From positions 62,001 through 126,000 of the forward strand of contig NZ_SWBR01000001.1 of the NCBI RefSeq assembly GCF_005116505.1: a stretch of DNA of 64,000 nucleotides, read 5' to 3'. Position 1 is the stretch's first letter; the number at the start of each line of letters is the position of its first letter. Shown here in pieces: positions 6,956-15,706 of this stretch. The notes beneath the pieces were generated by a model that worked only from the letters and a program-made list of their open reading frames with translations, was not told the origin of the DNA and made no database searches. The position numbers and the translations under genes are program-made. The DNA comes from Pedobacter polaris (GTDB taxonomy: Bacteria; Bacteroidota; Bacteroidia; Sphingobacteriales; Sphingobacteriaceae).

Positions 6956-9817
6956 TTATTTTGAATAAATAGCAGTCTCCATTTCTTTTTTCAAGAATTT
7001 ACCAGTTAAGCTTATTGGATTTTGAATTAAGCCTTCTGGTGTTCCTTCGAAGATAATTCTACCTCCACCAGCACCACCTTCTTCTCCCAAATCAATTACC
7101 CAATCTGCAACCTTTACAACATCTAAATTGTGCTCAATTACCAAAACAGTATTTCCTTTTTCTACCAATTCATTTAATACACCCAATAAAACGTTAATGT
7201 CTTCAAAATGCAAACCTGTTGTTGGCTCGTCTAAAATGTAGAAGGTTTTTCCTGTATCTTTTTTAGAAAGCTCAGTAGCCAATTTTACACGTTGTGCTTC
7301 GCCACCAGATAGTGTTGTAGAAGATTGACCTAAACGGATATAACCTAAACCAACATCATTTAGAGTTTTAATTTTACGATAAATAGCAGGCATATTTTCA
7401 AAGAAATCGCAAGCTTCTTCAATACTCATGTCTAATACATCGCTAATAGACTTCCCACGGTAACGAACTTCTAAAGTCTCACGATTATATCTTCTTCCAC
7501 CACATTCTTCACAAGGAACAGCAACATCTGGCAAAAAATTCATTTCTATAACCTTCATTCCAGCACCTTGACAAGTTTCACAACGACCTCCTTTTACATT
7601 AAAAGAAAAACGACCAGGTTTATAACCTCTAATTTTTGCCTCTGGCAACATTACATAAAGGTTTCTAATGTCTGAGAAAACGCCTGTATAAGTTGAAGGA
7701 TTTGACCTTGGAGTACGACCAATTGGTGCTTGATCTATTTCTATTACCTTATCAATTTCTTTTAAGCCATTAATTTTCTCATAAGGAAGTGGATGTTTTT
7801 TAGCCCTAAAGAAATGATGGTTTAAGATTGGGTATAAAGTCTCTGTAATTAAACTAGACTTGCCACTACCTGAAACACCTGTTACTGCTATAAATTTACC
7901 TAAAGGAAATTCAACTGAAACCTCTTTCAGGTTATGTCCACTTGCCTTAATAATAGACAATTTATGACCATTTCCTTTTCTACGTTTTTTCGGAACGATA
8001 ATTCCCTTTTCACCGTTAAGATAAGCCGCTGTTAAAGTACCTGATTTTAATATTTGCGCTGGTGTTCCCTGCGCTACAACTTCTCCACCATGTACACCTG
8101 CTGCTGGACCAATATCAATTACATGGTCAGCTTCTAAAATCATGTCTTTATCATGTTCAACCACCAAAACGGTATTACCTAAATCACGCAGATTTTTTAA
8201 CGCACCTATTAATCGTTCATTATCTCTTTGGTGCAAACCGATACTTGGCTCATCTAAAATGTACATTACATTCATTAGTTGAGAACCAATTTGGGTTGCT
8301 AACCTAATCCGTTGAGCCTCACCTCCAGAGAGTGTCCTCGCAGTACGATCTAAAGCTAAATAAGTCAATCCAACATCGGTTAAGAAACCAATACGAGCTC
8401 TAATCTCTTTTAAAATCTCTTTGGCAATGGTATTCTGTCGTTCGTTCAGTCGCTCCTCTACATTGGTAAACCAAGTTTTTAACGAAAGAATATCCATTTC
8501 AGAAAGTTCGAAGATATTTTTACCATCTACTTTAAAATGCAAACTTTCCTTTTTTAAACGAGCACCATTACATTCAGGGCAGGTTTTTAATTTACGGAAA
8601 GTATCCATATCATCAGCATTAGCCGTATCACTTCTTTTATCTTGTTGTTCTTCTAACAATTTGATAATCCCATCAAAAGTAATTTGGTAGTTCTGAACAT
8701 TCCATTTATTATATTCAACAGCAACACTCAACAATTCATGTGTACCATTTAAAATGATGTCTATATTTTCATCTCCTAATTTTTCTAGTGGAGTGGAAAG
8801 AGAAAAATTATACTTTTTAGCTAAAGCCTTCAACACCTGGAACATCCAAACATCTCGGTACTCGCCCAATGGAGCTAAACCACCATTAATAATGCTCAAC
8901 TTCATGTTTGGCATTACCGATTCTTTATCAACAACAAAGATATAGCCTAAACCATCACAACGTTCACATGCGCCATAAGGTGAATTGAAAGAAAAACTAT
9001 TTGGCTGAGGTTCATCATAAGAAATACCTGTTGTTGGACACATTAAAAATTTACTAAAATGCGATACATTATTATCCTTATCGCTAATTTTAATAATGCC
9101 TTTACCTAAACGCATAGCAGTTTGAATACTATCTAGTAAACGCTTATTGTCTTTTTGATCTATAATTAAACGGTCAACAACAATTTCGATATCATGGATT
9201 TTATAACGGTCTACCTGCATTTTTGCAGTAAGGTCTTTAATCTCTCCATCTACCCGAACCTTAACATAGCCTTGTTTACGAATTTGCTCAAATAATTCAC
9301 GGTAATGGCCCTTACGACCTTTTACCACAGGTGCCAGGATATTCACTGGCATTGTGTCAAATTTATTATAGATATTTTTAAGGATCTGATCTTCGCTCAT
9401 CCGTTCCATTTTCTCTCCGGTATTGTAAGAGAAAGCATCAGCAACACGGGCGTAAAGCAAACGCATGAAATCATAAATTTCTGTAATGGTACCAACTGTA
9501 GATCGAGGATTTTTACTCGTTGTTTTTTGCTCGATAGCGATCACCGGACTAAGCCCAGAAACCTTATCAACATCAGGACGCTCCATTCCACCCATAAACT
9601 GACGAGAATAAGCGCTAAATGTTTCCATATAACGTCTTTGTCCTTCAGCGTAAATGGTATCAAAAGCCAGAGATGATTTACCGCTACCACTTAAACCTGT
9701 AATTACAACAAGTTGGTTTCGAGGGAAACTAACATCAATATTCTTAAGATTATGCACCCTGGCACCGTACACCTCTACATCTTTTTGTTCGCCTAGGTCA
9801 ATGTTCTTTTCGCTCAT
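6956..9817 (-). CDS. uvrA: excinuclease ABC subunit A
   Basis: UvrA is the damage-recognition ATPase of nucleotide excision repair. It has two ABC modules: Walker A GLSGSGKSS at 41-49 and GVSGSGKSS in the second half, and the matching signatures LSGGEAQRIRLA and LSGGEAQRVKLA. The second-module zinc finger (GRCETCQGAG ... PCEECGGRRY) is intact. The insertion-domain zinc site reads CPTTG ... CERCDG, a variant form common in this phylum. The start at 9817 (MSEKNIDLG) is preferred over an upstream in-frame Met because conserved sequence begins here; this leaves 953 residues, a normal length. Confidence 0.97.
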   Translation of the reverse strand: MSEKNIDLGEQKDVEVYGARVHNLKNIDVSFPRNQLVVITGLSGSGKSSLAFDTIYAEGQRRYMETFSAYSRQFMGGMERPDVDKVSGLSPVIAIEQKTTSKNPRSTVGTITEIYDFMRLLYARVADAFSYNTGEKMERMSEDQILKNIYNKFDTMPVNILAPVVKGRKGHYRELFEQIRKQGYVKVRVDGEIKDLTAKMQVDRYKIHDIEIVVDRLIIDQKDNKRLLDSIQTAMRLGKGIIKISDKDNNVSHFSKFLMCPTTGISYDEPQPNSFSFNSPYGACERCDGLGYIFVVDKESVMPNMKLSIINGGLAPLGEYRDVWMFQVLKALAKKYNFSLSTPLEKLGDENIDIILNGTHELLSVAVEYNKWNVQNYQITFDGIIKLLEEQQDKRSDTANADDMDTFRKLKTCPECNGARLKKESLHFKVDGKNIFELSEMDILSLKTWFTNVEERLNERQNTIAKEILKEIRARIGFLTDVGLTYLALDRTARTLSGGEAQRIRLATQIGSQLMNVMYILDEPSIGLHQRDNERLIGALKNLRDLGNTVLVVEHDKDMILEADHVIDIGPAAGVHGGEVVAQGTPAQILKSGTLTAAYLNGEKGIIVPKKRRKGNGHKLSIIKASGHNLKEVSVEFPLGKFIAVTGVSGSGKSSLITETLYPILNHHFFRAKKHPLPYEKINGLKEIDKVIEIDQAPIGRTPRSNPSTYTGVFSDIRNLYVMLPEAKIRGYKPGRFSFNVKGGRCETCQGAGMKVIEMNFLPDVAVPCEECGGRRYNRETLEVRYRGKSISDVLDMSIEEACDFFENMPAIYRKIKTLNDVGLGYIRLGQSSTTLSGGEAQRVKLATELSKKDTGKTFYILDEPTTGLHFEDINVLLGVLNELVEKGNTVLVIEHNLDVVKVADWVIDLGEEGGAGGGRIIFEGTPEGLIQNPISLTGKFLKKEMETAIYSK

Positions 9818-10220
9818 AAATTTCTTAGTTCTCGGTATTAAAACAGCCTGCAAAAATAATGATTTTAAAGGATAAAAACTACTGATGTTCAATAGTTAAA
9901 ATGTTGTTTTCTTGTCATTCTTAACTGACCCAAAAATTGATTTATCAAGCTTTCATTATATATAAAAATCAGAGAACAATTATTTGAACATTGACTGAAA
10001 TCAACGGCAATAAATGAGCTTCATTCTGTAAATCATGTAACCTTCAAACGGCGGGACTGATTTATCCTATGAACAATTCACCACTGAACTAATGAACCAA
10101 TGATACTATTGAACAAACAAATGAACTATATATTTGGAATGGAAAGAAATTAAGGATAGTTTTGAAAGTAGAAAACGTGGCTCATAAAACCACGTATATT
10201 TAAGAACTAGCAAGAAAATT
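9818..10220. other. divergent intergenic region uvrA/fabV with degenerate repeats
   Basis: It holds both promoters. At about 10070-10126 there are five TGAAC words in a loose array. A degenerate TTGTCATTCTTAA word at about 9912 resembles the dispersed repeat family. No small ORF or RNA gene is supported. A hairpin near fabV is listed separately. Confidence 0.4.
10175..10195 (+). promoter_or_regulatory. small hairpin upstream of fabV
   Basis: ACGTGG at 10175-10180 pairs with CCACGT at 10190-10195 around a 9-nt loop, 25 bp before the fabV start. It could be an operator or a leader hairpin; no regulator is suggested by the neighbours. Confidence 0.3.
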
Positions 10221-11426
10221 ATGATTATTGAACCTAGAATGCGAGGATTTATATGTTTAACTGCACACCCAAAAGGCTGTGAGCAAAACGTAATTAATCA
10301 AATTAACTATATCAAATCTAAAGGACCGATTGATGGTCCGAAAAAAGTATTGGTAATTGGTGCATCAACAGGCTTTGGTTTAGCATCAAGAATTACAAGT
10401 GCCTTTGGCTCTGATGCTTCAACAATTGGCATTTATTTCGAGAAACCACCAAAAGAAGGCAAAACTGCATCACCAGGCTGGTACAATACTGCAGCTTTTG
10501 AAACTGAAGCAAATAAAGCTGGTTTATATGCAAAAAGTATTAATGGCGATGCTTTCTCTACTGTAGTGAAGCAACAAACCAAAGATTTGATAAAAGCAGA
10601 TCTAGGTCAAATAGATTTAATCATTTATAGTTTGGCATCACCTGTAAGAACTAATCCAAATACTGGGATTACACATCGTTCTGTTCTAAAACCTATTGGT
10701 GGATCTTTTAGCGATAAAACAGTAGATTTTCATACTGGAATAGTTTCTGAAGTATCTATCGAACCTGCAAACGAAGAAGAAATTGAAAATACGGTTGCCG
10801 TAATGGGTGGCGAAGACTGGGCTATGTGGATTGATGCTTTAAAAGCTGAAAATTTATTGGCGGATGGTTTTACAACGGTTGCTTATTCTTACATAGGCCC
10901 TGCTGTTACAGAAGCGGTTTACCGTAAAGGAACAATTGGTAGAGCTAAAGATCATTTAGAAGCTACTGCTTTTACAATTACTGATAAACTAGCTGATCTT
11001 AACGGAAAAGGTTATGTTTCTGTAAATAAAGCTTTAGTTACACAGGCTAGTTCTGCAATTCCGGTTATTCCTTTGTATATTTCTTTATTATATAAGATAA
11101 TGAAAGAAGAAGGCATTCATGAAGGCTGTATAGAACAAATTCAACGTTTATTTCAGCAAAGATTGTATGTAGGAGATGTTGTTCCTGTAGATGAAAAAGG
11201 CAGAATTAGAATTGATGATTGGGAGATGAGAGCAGATGTACAGGAACGTGTAGCAACTTTATGGAAAGAGGCTACAACAGAAAGCTTACCATCTATTGGT
11301 GATTTAGCTGGTTACAAAACTGATTTCTTAAACCTTTTTGGATTTGACGTGAGTGGTGTAGATTATCAAGCAGATGCAAATGAAATGGTTGATGTACCAG
11401 GACTGGTTGAGCCAAAAGAAGGATAA
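10221..11426 (+). CDS. fabV: trans-2-enoyl-CoA/ACP reductase, FabV type
   Basis: FabV reduces the trans-2 double bond of enoyl-ACP or enoyl-CoA with NADH in the last step of each fatty-acid elongation cycle. The start (MIIEPRMRGFICLTAHPKGC) is the hallmark N-terminus of the family. The cofactor-binding GASTGFGLASR loop lies at 48-57 and the catalytic Tyr-x8-Lys is in YSYIGPAVTEAVYRKG. At 401 residues the length is normal. It is a single gene closed by a strong shared terminator. Confidence 0.97.
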   Translation: MIIEPRMRGFICLTAHPKGCEQNVINQINYIKSKGPIDGPKKVLVIGASTGFGLASRITSAFGSDASTIGIYFEKPPKEGKTASPGWYNTAAFETEANKAGLYAKSINGDAFSTVVKQQTKDLIKADLGQIDLIIYSLASPVRTNPNTGITHRSVLKPIGGSFSDKTVDFHTGIVSEVSIEPANEEEIENTVAVMGGEDWAMWIDALKAENLLADGFTTVAYSYIGPAVTEAVYRKGTIGRAKDHLEATAFTITDKLADLNGKGYVSVNKALVTQASSAIPVIPLYISLLYKIMKEEGIHEGCIEQIQRLFQQRLYVGDVVPVDEKGRIRIDDWEMRADVQERVATLWKEATTESLPSIGDLAGYKTDFLNLFGFDVSGVDYQADANEMVDVPGLVEPKEG

Positions 11427-11446
11427 TCGATAATTAAATAATATTT

Positions 11447-11480
11447 AAAACCTCATTCAATTAATTTTGAATGAGGTTTT
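11447..11480. terminator. bidirectional terminator between fabV and arsC
   Basis: A 14-bp perfect stem (11447-11460 with 11467-11480) around a 6-nt loop with A/T runs on both sides. It serves convergent fabV and arsC. The arsC stop codon (11461-11463) lies inside the loop. Confidence 0.85.
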
Positions 11481-11883
11481 CTTTTATAAACTCCTTACAA
11501 TAAGATTTTATAAGGTCTCTTACTTTATTAAATTCTTTCACAATTTCTTCTTCAGTTCCATTTGCTTTTGCTGGATCTGGAAAATTGTAATGAAACTTTT
11601 TTGCTTTGCTCGGAAAAAATGGGCAATTTTCTTTAGCATTATCGCAAACCGTAATCACATAGTCGAAATCTATAGCAAAGTATTCATCGATGTTGTTTGA
11701 GGTGTGCTTTGAGATATCAATTCCATCTGCCTTCATTGTAGCAATAGCTCTTGGATTTACACCATGAGTTTCAATGCCTGCACTAAAAATTTCTGCATTA
11801 CCATTTGCAAAATACCTTAAATATCCTTCTGCAATTTGACTACGACAACTATTGCCCGTACATAAAACTAATATTTTCTTCAT
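11461..11883 (-). CDS. arsC: arsenate reductase, low-molecular-weight phosphatase type
   Basis: This 140-residue enzyme should reduce arsenate to arsenite. The P-loop C8-TGNSC-R14 (CX5R) is intact, the general-acid segment DPAKANG is present, and cysteines at 80 and 87 match the thiol relay of the thioredoxin-coupled class. The start at 11883 (MKKILVLCTGNSC) is chosen because the catalytic loop must follow it closely; the longer open frame upstream is non-homologous. It is last in arsR-DUF6428-arsC and no arsenite pump gene follows before the terminator. Confidence 0.92.
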   Translation of the reverse strand: MKKILVLCTGNSCRSQIAEGYLRYFANGNAEIFSAGIETHGVNPRAIATMKADGIDISKHTSNNIDEYFAIDFDYVITVCDNAKENCPFFPSKAKKFHYNFPDPAKANGTEEEIVKEFNKVRDLIKSYCKEFIKENLIQN

Positions 11884-12022
11884 TATTATTAAAATTTTAA
11901 ACAAAAAGCCAAATGAGGTTAATGATACAAAATTTTGCATCCCAACCAAAAATTAACTGCAATACAATTACCGAGACAGTAATTACAATTGGCTTTTTAT
12001 ATTTAATTATTTTTTTCTTCAC
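11884..12022 (-). other. spacer between the DUF6428 gene and arsC with long-range inverted arms
   Basis: AAAAAGCCAA at 11903-11912 and its exact complement at 11989-11998 enclose 76 nt. An inner pair AATTAC/GTAATT lies near 11977-11992. The RNA could fold over the whole gap and may act as a terminator-like or processing element between the two cistrons. No promoter box is clear. Confidence 0.35.
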
Positions 12023-12490
12023 TTAACAACAACCTCCGCCCGGCGTACAAGAGTTCGCTGTTGGCAATTGAACTAGATTTATTTTTTGTTTTTCACCAGG
12101 AATTCCACAAGCATCTTTAGCCAAACAAGCGGTTTGCATATTCACTAGCACGAAATCTTTTCCATCAAATGCTAAGCTGTATTTACCAATGGTATTGCTT
12201 TGGTACTCCACTTCGATCTCTAAATCTTCCATTCCTAAAACCTTCTCAGATAAACCTATGATATTAGCTAATTTACCTGGTTTTAAGCGGTGTTCGAAAT
12301 CATTGGCATCCCACAATTGAAAATTAGCCTTATGCTCTTTGCGAACAACGCCTCCACAATCAATAAAATGTTTACTTACCACCCCAACTTCGGTTACATG
12401 AAAATGTTCTGGCACCATGCTCCCATCTTCTAATTTAAAATTCACAGCCTCAACTGTATTTAAGATATTTTTAACCTCTGATAATTTCAT
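12023..12490 (-). CDS. DUF6428 family protein (arsenic-cluster associated)
   Basis: The start at 12490 (MKLSEVKNIL) follows the arsR stop by 16 bases; the longer frame upstream is arsR in another frame. The 155-residue soluble protein has a conserved EHFHVTEVG stretch, a CGG near position 59, and a C-terminus SCTPGGGCC rich in cysteine, which suggests thiolate binding of a metalloid. The family is known from arsenic-resistance clusters in Bacteroidota, but its biochemical role is not established. Position between arsR and arsC supports a role in arsenic handling. Confidence 0.8.
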   Translation of the reverse strand: MKLSEVKNILNTVEAVNFKLEDGSMVPEHFHVTEVGVVSKHFIDCGGVVRKEHKANFQLWDANDFEHRLKPGKLANIIGLSEKVLGMEDLEIEVEYQSNTIGKYSLAFDGKDFVLVNMQTACLAKDACGIPGEKQKINLVQLPTANSCTPGGGCC

Positions 12491-12506
12491 TGTTTTTAGA
12501 TTAGGT

Positions 12507-12839
12507 TTAACAACAGTTATTTTTTTGAGCTTTAATCTTTCCAAATACTTCAGACAAGAAGTTTTGGAATTTGAAGAACGTTTCTTCATCAATACAGTAA
12601 CAGATGGCATTACCCTCTGTGTTTCCTTTAATTAAGCCAGCATTTTTTAATTCTTTTAAATGCTGAGAAACAGTTGGTTGTGCCAAAGGCAATTCATTTA
12701 CAATATCCCCACAAATGCATGTATCAACTTTTAATAGATAATCAATAATAGCTATCCTAGCAGGATGACCTAGTGCTTTCATGATGGATGCAATCTCATT
12801 TTGTTTAGGAGTAAAGTGTTCTGTTTTTGATGCACCCAT
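12507..12839 (-). CDS. arsR: ArsR family winged-helix metalloregulator
   Basis: This 110-residue repressor has the ArsR winged helix (about residues 15-85) with recognition helix PLAQPTVSQHLKEL at 51-64. C41-I-C43 falls at the beginning of the HTH, like the As(III)-binding cysteines of the founding family; C80-Y-C82 and C-terminal CC add thiols. The start at 12839 is preferred over 17 codons upstream because homology begins at MGASKTEHF. It should repress its own operon until arsenite binds; a 16-bp palindrome directly upstream is the probable operator. Confidence 0.9.
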   Translation of the reverse strand: MGASKTEHFTPKQNEIASIMKALGHPARIAIIDYLLKVDTCICGDIVNELPLAQPTVSQHLKELKNAGLIKGNTEGNAICYCIDEETFFKFQNFLSEVFGKIKAQKNNCC

Positions 12840-12851
12840 TATTTTATATTT

Positions 12852-12867
12852 TAATATTGCAATATTA
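12852..12867. promoter_or_regulatory. probable ArsR operator palindrome
   Basis: A perfect 16-bp palindrome (TAATATTGCAATATTA) lies 13 bp upstream of arsR and about 50 bp before the divergent pirin gene. It resembles the AT-rich, GC-centred operators of ArsR proteins in this phylum. Confidence 0.6.
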
Positions 12868-12917
12868 CGATAAAGATATTTACAAACCAAATTATTATCT
12901 TTAAATAAAAAAAGAAG

Positions 12918-13796
12918 ATGTCGAATATTAAGCTCATTATAGAAGAAAGGCCAAGTAACATTGGCAATTTTATGGTAGGAAGGTTATTGCCTTTCCGCGA
13001 AAAAAGGATGGTAGGTCCATTTTCTTTTATTGACCACATGGGCCCTACCCTAATGAGTGATTATGAAAATTTAGACATCCCGCCGCACCCGCACATTGGT
13101 TTATCTACCCTAACTTATCTTTTTGAAGGCTGCATTATGCATAAAGATAGTTTAGGCACCCAGGTAGAGGTTAGGCCTGGACAAGTGAACTGGATGACAT
13201 CTGGAAAAGGTATTGCACATTCAGAAAGAACTCCAGAATATCTGCGTCATACCAATAAAATGCTACATGGTTTACAAATTTGGGTTGCATTACCTAAAGA
13301 TTTAGAACAAATGGAGCCTGAGTTTTTTCATGCAGATGCGGATGAGATCCCATCTTGGGAAGAAAACGGCATTCAATATAAATTAATTGCCGGAGAAGTT
13401 TTAGGTCATAAGTCCCCTATTCCTGTTTATAGTCCCCTGTATTTATTGGAACTAAAAAGCACAGCTAAAACGAACATAAAAATCGGCGACCGATTATTCG
13501 GAGAGAGTGCGATCTACATTTTAGATGGCGGCATAGAAAGTGAAGAAAATACATTTGGACCAAAACAATTATTAGTGGCAAAAGAGAATTCACTATGTGA
13601 GTTTACAATGTTAGAAAATACAACCCTCTACATTTTTGGTGGCGAGCCTTTTCCTGAAGAGCGTTTTATCTATTGGAATTTTGTGGCAACAAGTAAAGAA
13701 CTAATTGAAGCTGCGAAAACGAAATGGCTAATTCAAGAGTTTGAACCTGTACCTGGAGAAACTGAGTTTGTACCATTGCCTGAGCAACGGTTATAA
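12918..13796 (+). CDS. pirin family protein (bicupin)
   Basis: This 292-residue two-cupin protein keeps all four pirin metal ligands: H57, H59, H101 and E103 (in PHPHIGLSTLTY and AHSERTP). Bacterial pirins bind Fe(II) and some have quercetinase activity; the physiological substrate here is unknown. The start at 12918 follows the AAAAAAAGAAG stretch typical of A-rich initiation regions here. It is divergent from arsR and may share the ArsR operator region by position only. A second, shorter YhhW-type pirin is at 63230. Confidence 0.92.
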   Translation: MSNIKLIIEERPSNIGNFMVGRLLPFREKRMVGPFSFIDHMGPTLMSDYENLDIPPHPHIGLSTLTYLFEGCIMHKDSLGTQVEVRPGQVNWMTSGKGIAHSERTPEYLRHTNKMLHGLQIWVALPKDLEQMEPEFFHADADEIPSWEENGIQYKLIAGEVLGHKSPIPVYSPLYLLELKSTAKTNIKIGDRLFGESAIYILDGGIESEENTFGPKQLLVAKENSLCEFTMLENTTLYIFGGEPFPEERFIYWNFVATSKELIEAAKTKWLIQEFEPVPGETEFVPLPEQRL

Positions 13797-13798
13797 CT

Positions 13799-13822
13799 TT
13801 ATCACATAGGCACATAGAAAAT
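13799..13822 (+). repeat. left copy of an inverted repeat flanking an orphan ORF
   Basis: The sequence ATCACATAGGCACATAGAAAA matches, inverted, the segment at 14472-14494 in about 20 of 23 positions. The pair encloses one hypothetical gene. Confidence 0.6.
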
Positions 13823-13841
13823 ATTGTACTTCAAAAAACTC

Positions 13842-14453
13842 ATGAAGCATAAAGGTTTAATTATTACTGTTATTATATTTTTCATTTTAATAAATACGAT
13901 AAAGTATTGGGAAGGAATATTAGGAATATGGGCATTCCCGTTATTTTTGATATTGGTTTTATATTATCTTATTCTAATTATTCTTATAATTAGGCAAATC
14001 ATCTTTGCAATAAAAGAGAAATTTATATACAAAGAAAGATTAATCATTATAATTGCTTCGCTAATAGTTTTAACATTGACTTATTTTAAGCCACAAGGCA
14101 TAATAGATTATGACAAACTCTCTGGAAAAGATATACTGGTTGCTGACCATGAAGGAGCGGCAAACTGTCATTCAGTTCTGAAATTTAAGGAAAATAATAA
14201 GTTTGTTGATAAGAGTATTTGTTTTGGTGTAGATGAAATAAAAGGTAGTTACTATAAAAAAGGAGACACATTATTTTTTAAAGATGTTACTTTTCGAGAA
14301 AGCGAAAAAAGATATGATGAATTCGCTGTTATCAAGCTTTTCAAAGCTAACAATGGAATTTATCTTGGGAAATTAATTTCTTACAAAAATAAAAAGGATA
14401 CTATCGGAATTGCTTTTGATATTACTAAACATAGTTTTAATATAAAGCAATAG
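13842..14453 (+). CDS. hypothetical membrane protein
   Basis: I do not recognise this family. From the ATG at 13842 it has 203 residues: three hydrophobic segments in the first 90 residues (about 5-22, 28-52 and 64-82), then a soluble C-terminal domain of about 115 residues with a single DHEGAANCHS stretch. A TTG six codons upstream is an alternative start. It is AT-richer than its neighbours and is bracketed by inverted copies of a 23-bp repeat, which suggests it may have been acquired or moved as a unit. No function is proposed. Confidence 0.65.
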   Translation: MKHKGLIITVIIFFILINTIKYWEGILGIWAFPLFLILVLYYLILIILIIRQIIFAIKEKFIYKERLIIIIASLIVLTLTYFKPQGIIDYDKLSGKDILVADHEGAANCHSVLKFKENNKFVDKSICFGVDEIKGSYYKKGDTLFFKDVTFRESEKRYDEFAVIKLFKANNGIYLGKLISYKNKKDTIGIAFDITKHSFNIKQ

Positions 14454-14471
14454 AATTTCATCAAACCTATG

Positions 14472-14494
14472 TTTTCTATCTGTCTATGTGGTTA
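14472..14494 (-). repeat. right copy of the inverted repeat flanking the orphan ORF
   Basis: TTTTCTATCTGTCTATGTGG is the inverted partner of 13799-13822. Confidence 0.6.
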
Positions 14495-14498
14495 TCCT

Positions 14499-15548
14499 TT
14501 ATCCCCAAGTTATTGTAGTCTCATTCTCAGTTGGATGCCCGGTGCAAACCAAAACCCTTCCATTTGCAACTTCATCATCAGTTAAAACTTCATTATAATC
14601 CATTCTTACGCCACCTGTAATGCAAGTTGCTGTACAAGTGCTACAAACACCACCGCTGCAACTGTAAGGCAAATCAATTTTATTTTCTAGTGCTACTTCT
14701 AAAATTCTTTTGGGCCAGGGAACAGATAGATGATGAATATTTCCCTTAAAATGTAAAATAATTGAATACGTATTTTTATCAACTACTTTTTCTGTTGCAT
14801 CATCTTCATCTACCTCATCTTCTGGCAATACAAAAGTTTCTCTTTTAACTTGATGCGGTTTAAATCCAGCTCCTAATAGCGTAATTCTACAAACATCCAT
14901 ATAGTCTACCGGACCGCAAGTATAGCAAAGCACGTCTTCCTTATTAAACGCTAAATTCTCCCTAACTAATTGGTTAATGAGAAAACCATTAAGTCTTGCC
15001 CTCATCAAGTTTTTAGAATTACTAAATAGATGAATGACTTTTAATCTTTCTGGATATTTCACCTGCCATTTAGCTATTTCTTCTAAGAACAAAGTATCAT
15101 CAGCAGATCTACTGCTATAAATTAATACAAGCTTAGAGCTTATCTCTGTAACTAAGGCTGTTTTAAGAATAGATAATATTGGTGTAATACCAACTCCAGC
15201 TGCAAATAAGAAAATCGTTTTGTTTTTCTCATTTGGCTGATAGGTGAACTGGCCATTTGGTTCAGCAATACTTACCTCATCGCCTACTGCTAGTTGATGA
15301 TGGAGAAATCTAGAAATCTCACCATTTTCTACCAATTTAACAGCAATTGAAATTGGTTCATTTACATCAGGTGAGCTGCAAAAAGAATAGGAACGCCTGA
15401 GTTCTTTTCCGTTTCCCTGAAAAACAAAAGACAAAAATTGCCCTGCCTGATAATTCAATTTTTTTCCATTTAGGGTTTCAAAGTCAATTTTTATAACTTC
15501 TGCTGGCTGTTTGGTTACAGCAATTACACGGAGTTTTTGCAGGGACAT
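14499..15548 (-). CDS. PaaE-type ferredoxin reductase with 2Fe-2S domain
   Basis: This three-domain flavo-iron-sulfur protein has an FAD domain (about residues 1-105, with RRSYSFCSSP binding the flavin), an NAD(P) domain (about 110-235, FAAGVGITPILS and a late CGPVDYM), and a C-terminal plant-type 2Fe-2S domain with CSGGVCSTCTATC plus a distal Cys in VLVCTGHP. It passes electrons from NAD(P)H to an oxygenase or other acceptor, which is not encoded nearby. The start at 15548 (MSLQKLRV) is preferred to an upstream Met. The resemblance is to PaaE, but no phenylacetate genes are present. Confidence 0.88.
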   Translation of the reverse strand: MSLQKLRVIAVTKQPAEVIKIDFETLNGKKLNYQAGQFLSFVFQGNGKELRRSYSFCSSPDVNEPISIAVKLVENGEISRFLHHQLAVGDEVSIAEPNGQFTYQPNEKNKTIFLFAAGVGITPILSILKTALVTEISSKLVLIYSSRSADDTLFLEEIAKWQVKYPERLKVIHLFSNSKNLMRARLNGFLINQLVRENLAFNKEDVLCYTCGPVDYMDVCRITLLGAGFKPHQVKRETFVLPEDEVDEDDATEKVVDKNTYSIILHFKGNIHHLSVPWPKRILEVALENKIDLPYSCSGGVCSTCTATCITGGVRMDYNEVLTDDEVANGRVLVCTGHPTENETTITWG

Positions 15549-15650
15549 ATGCCGACTAAAATAATAAAATAATCCCGTCACTGTAAACTTGTTTCAGAGT
15601 CTTTGTAGGAAAAAATTGAAATAAATTCTGCAGGACGACTATTACAGCAT

Positions 15651-15687
15651 AAAAAAAGCCATTTCAACTTTCGTTAAAATGGCTTTT
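15651..15687 (-). terminator. terminator after the lytic transglycosylase gene
   Basis: An 11-bp stem (15654-15664 with 15677-15687) is followed on the minus strand by seven T (A run at 15651-15657), 20 bp past the stop. Confidence 0.85.
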
Positions 15688-15706
15688 GCTAATTTAAGTC
15701 AAAAAA

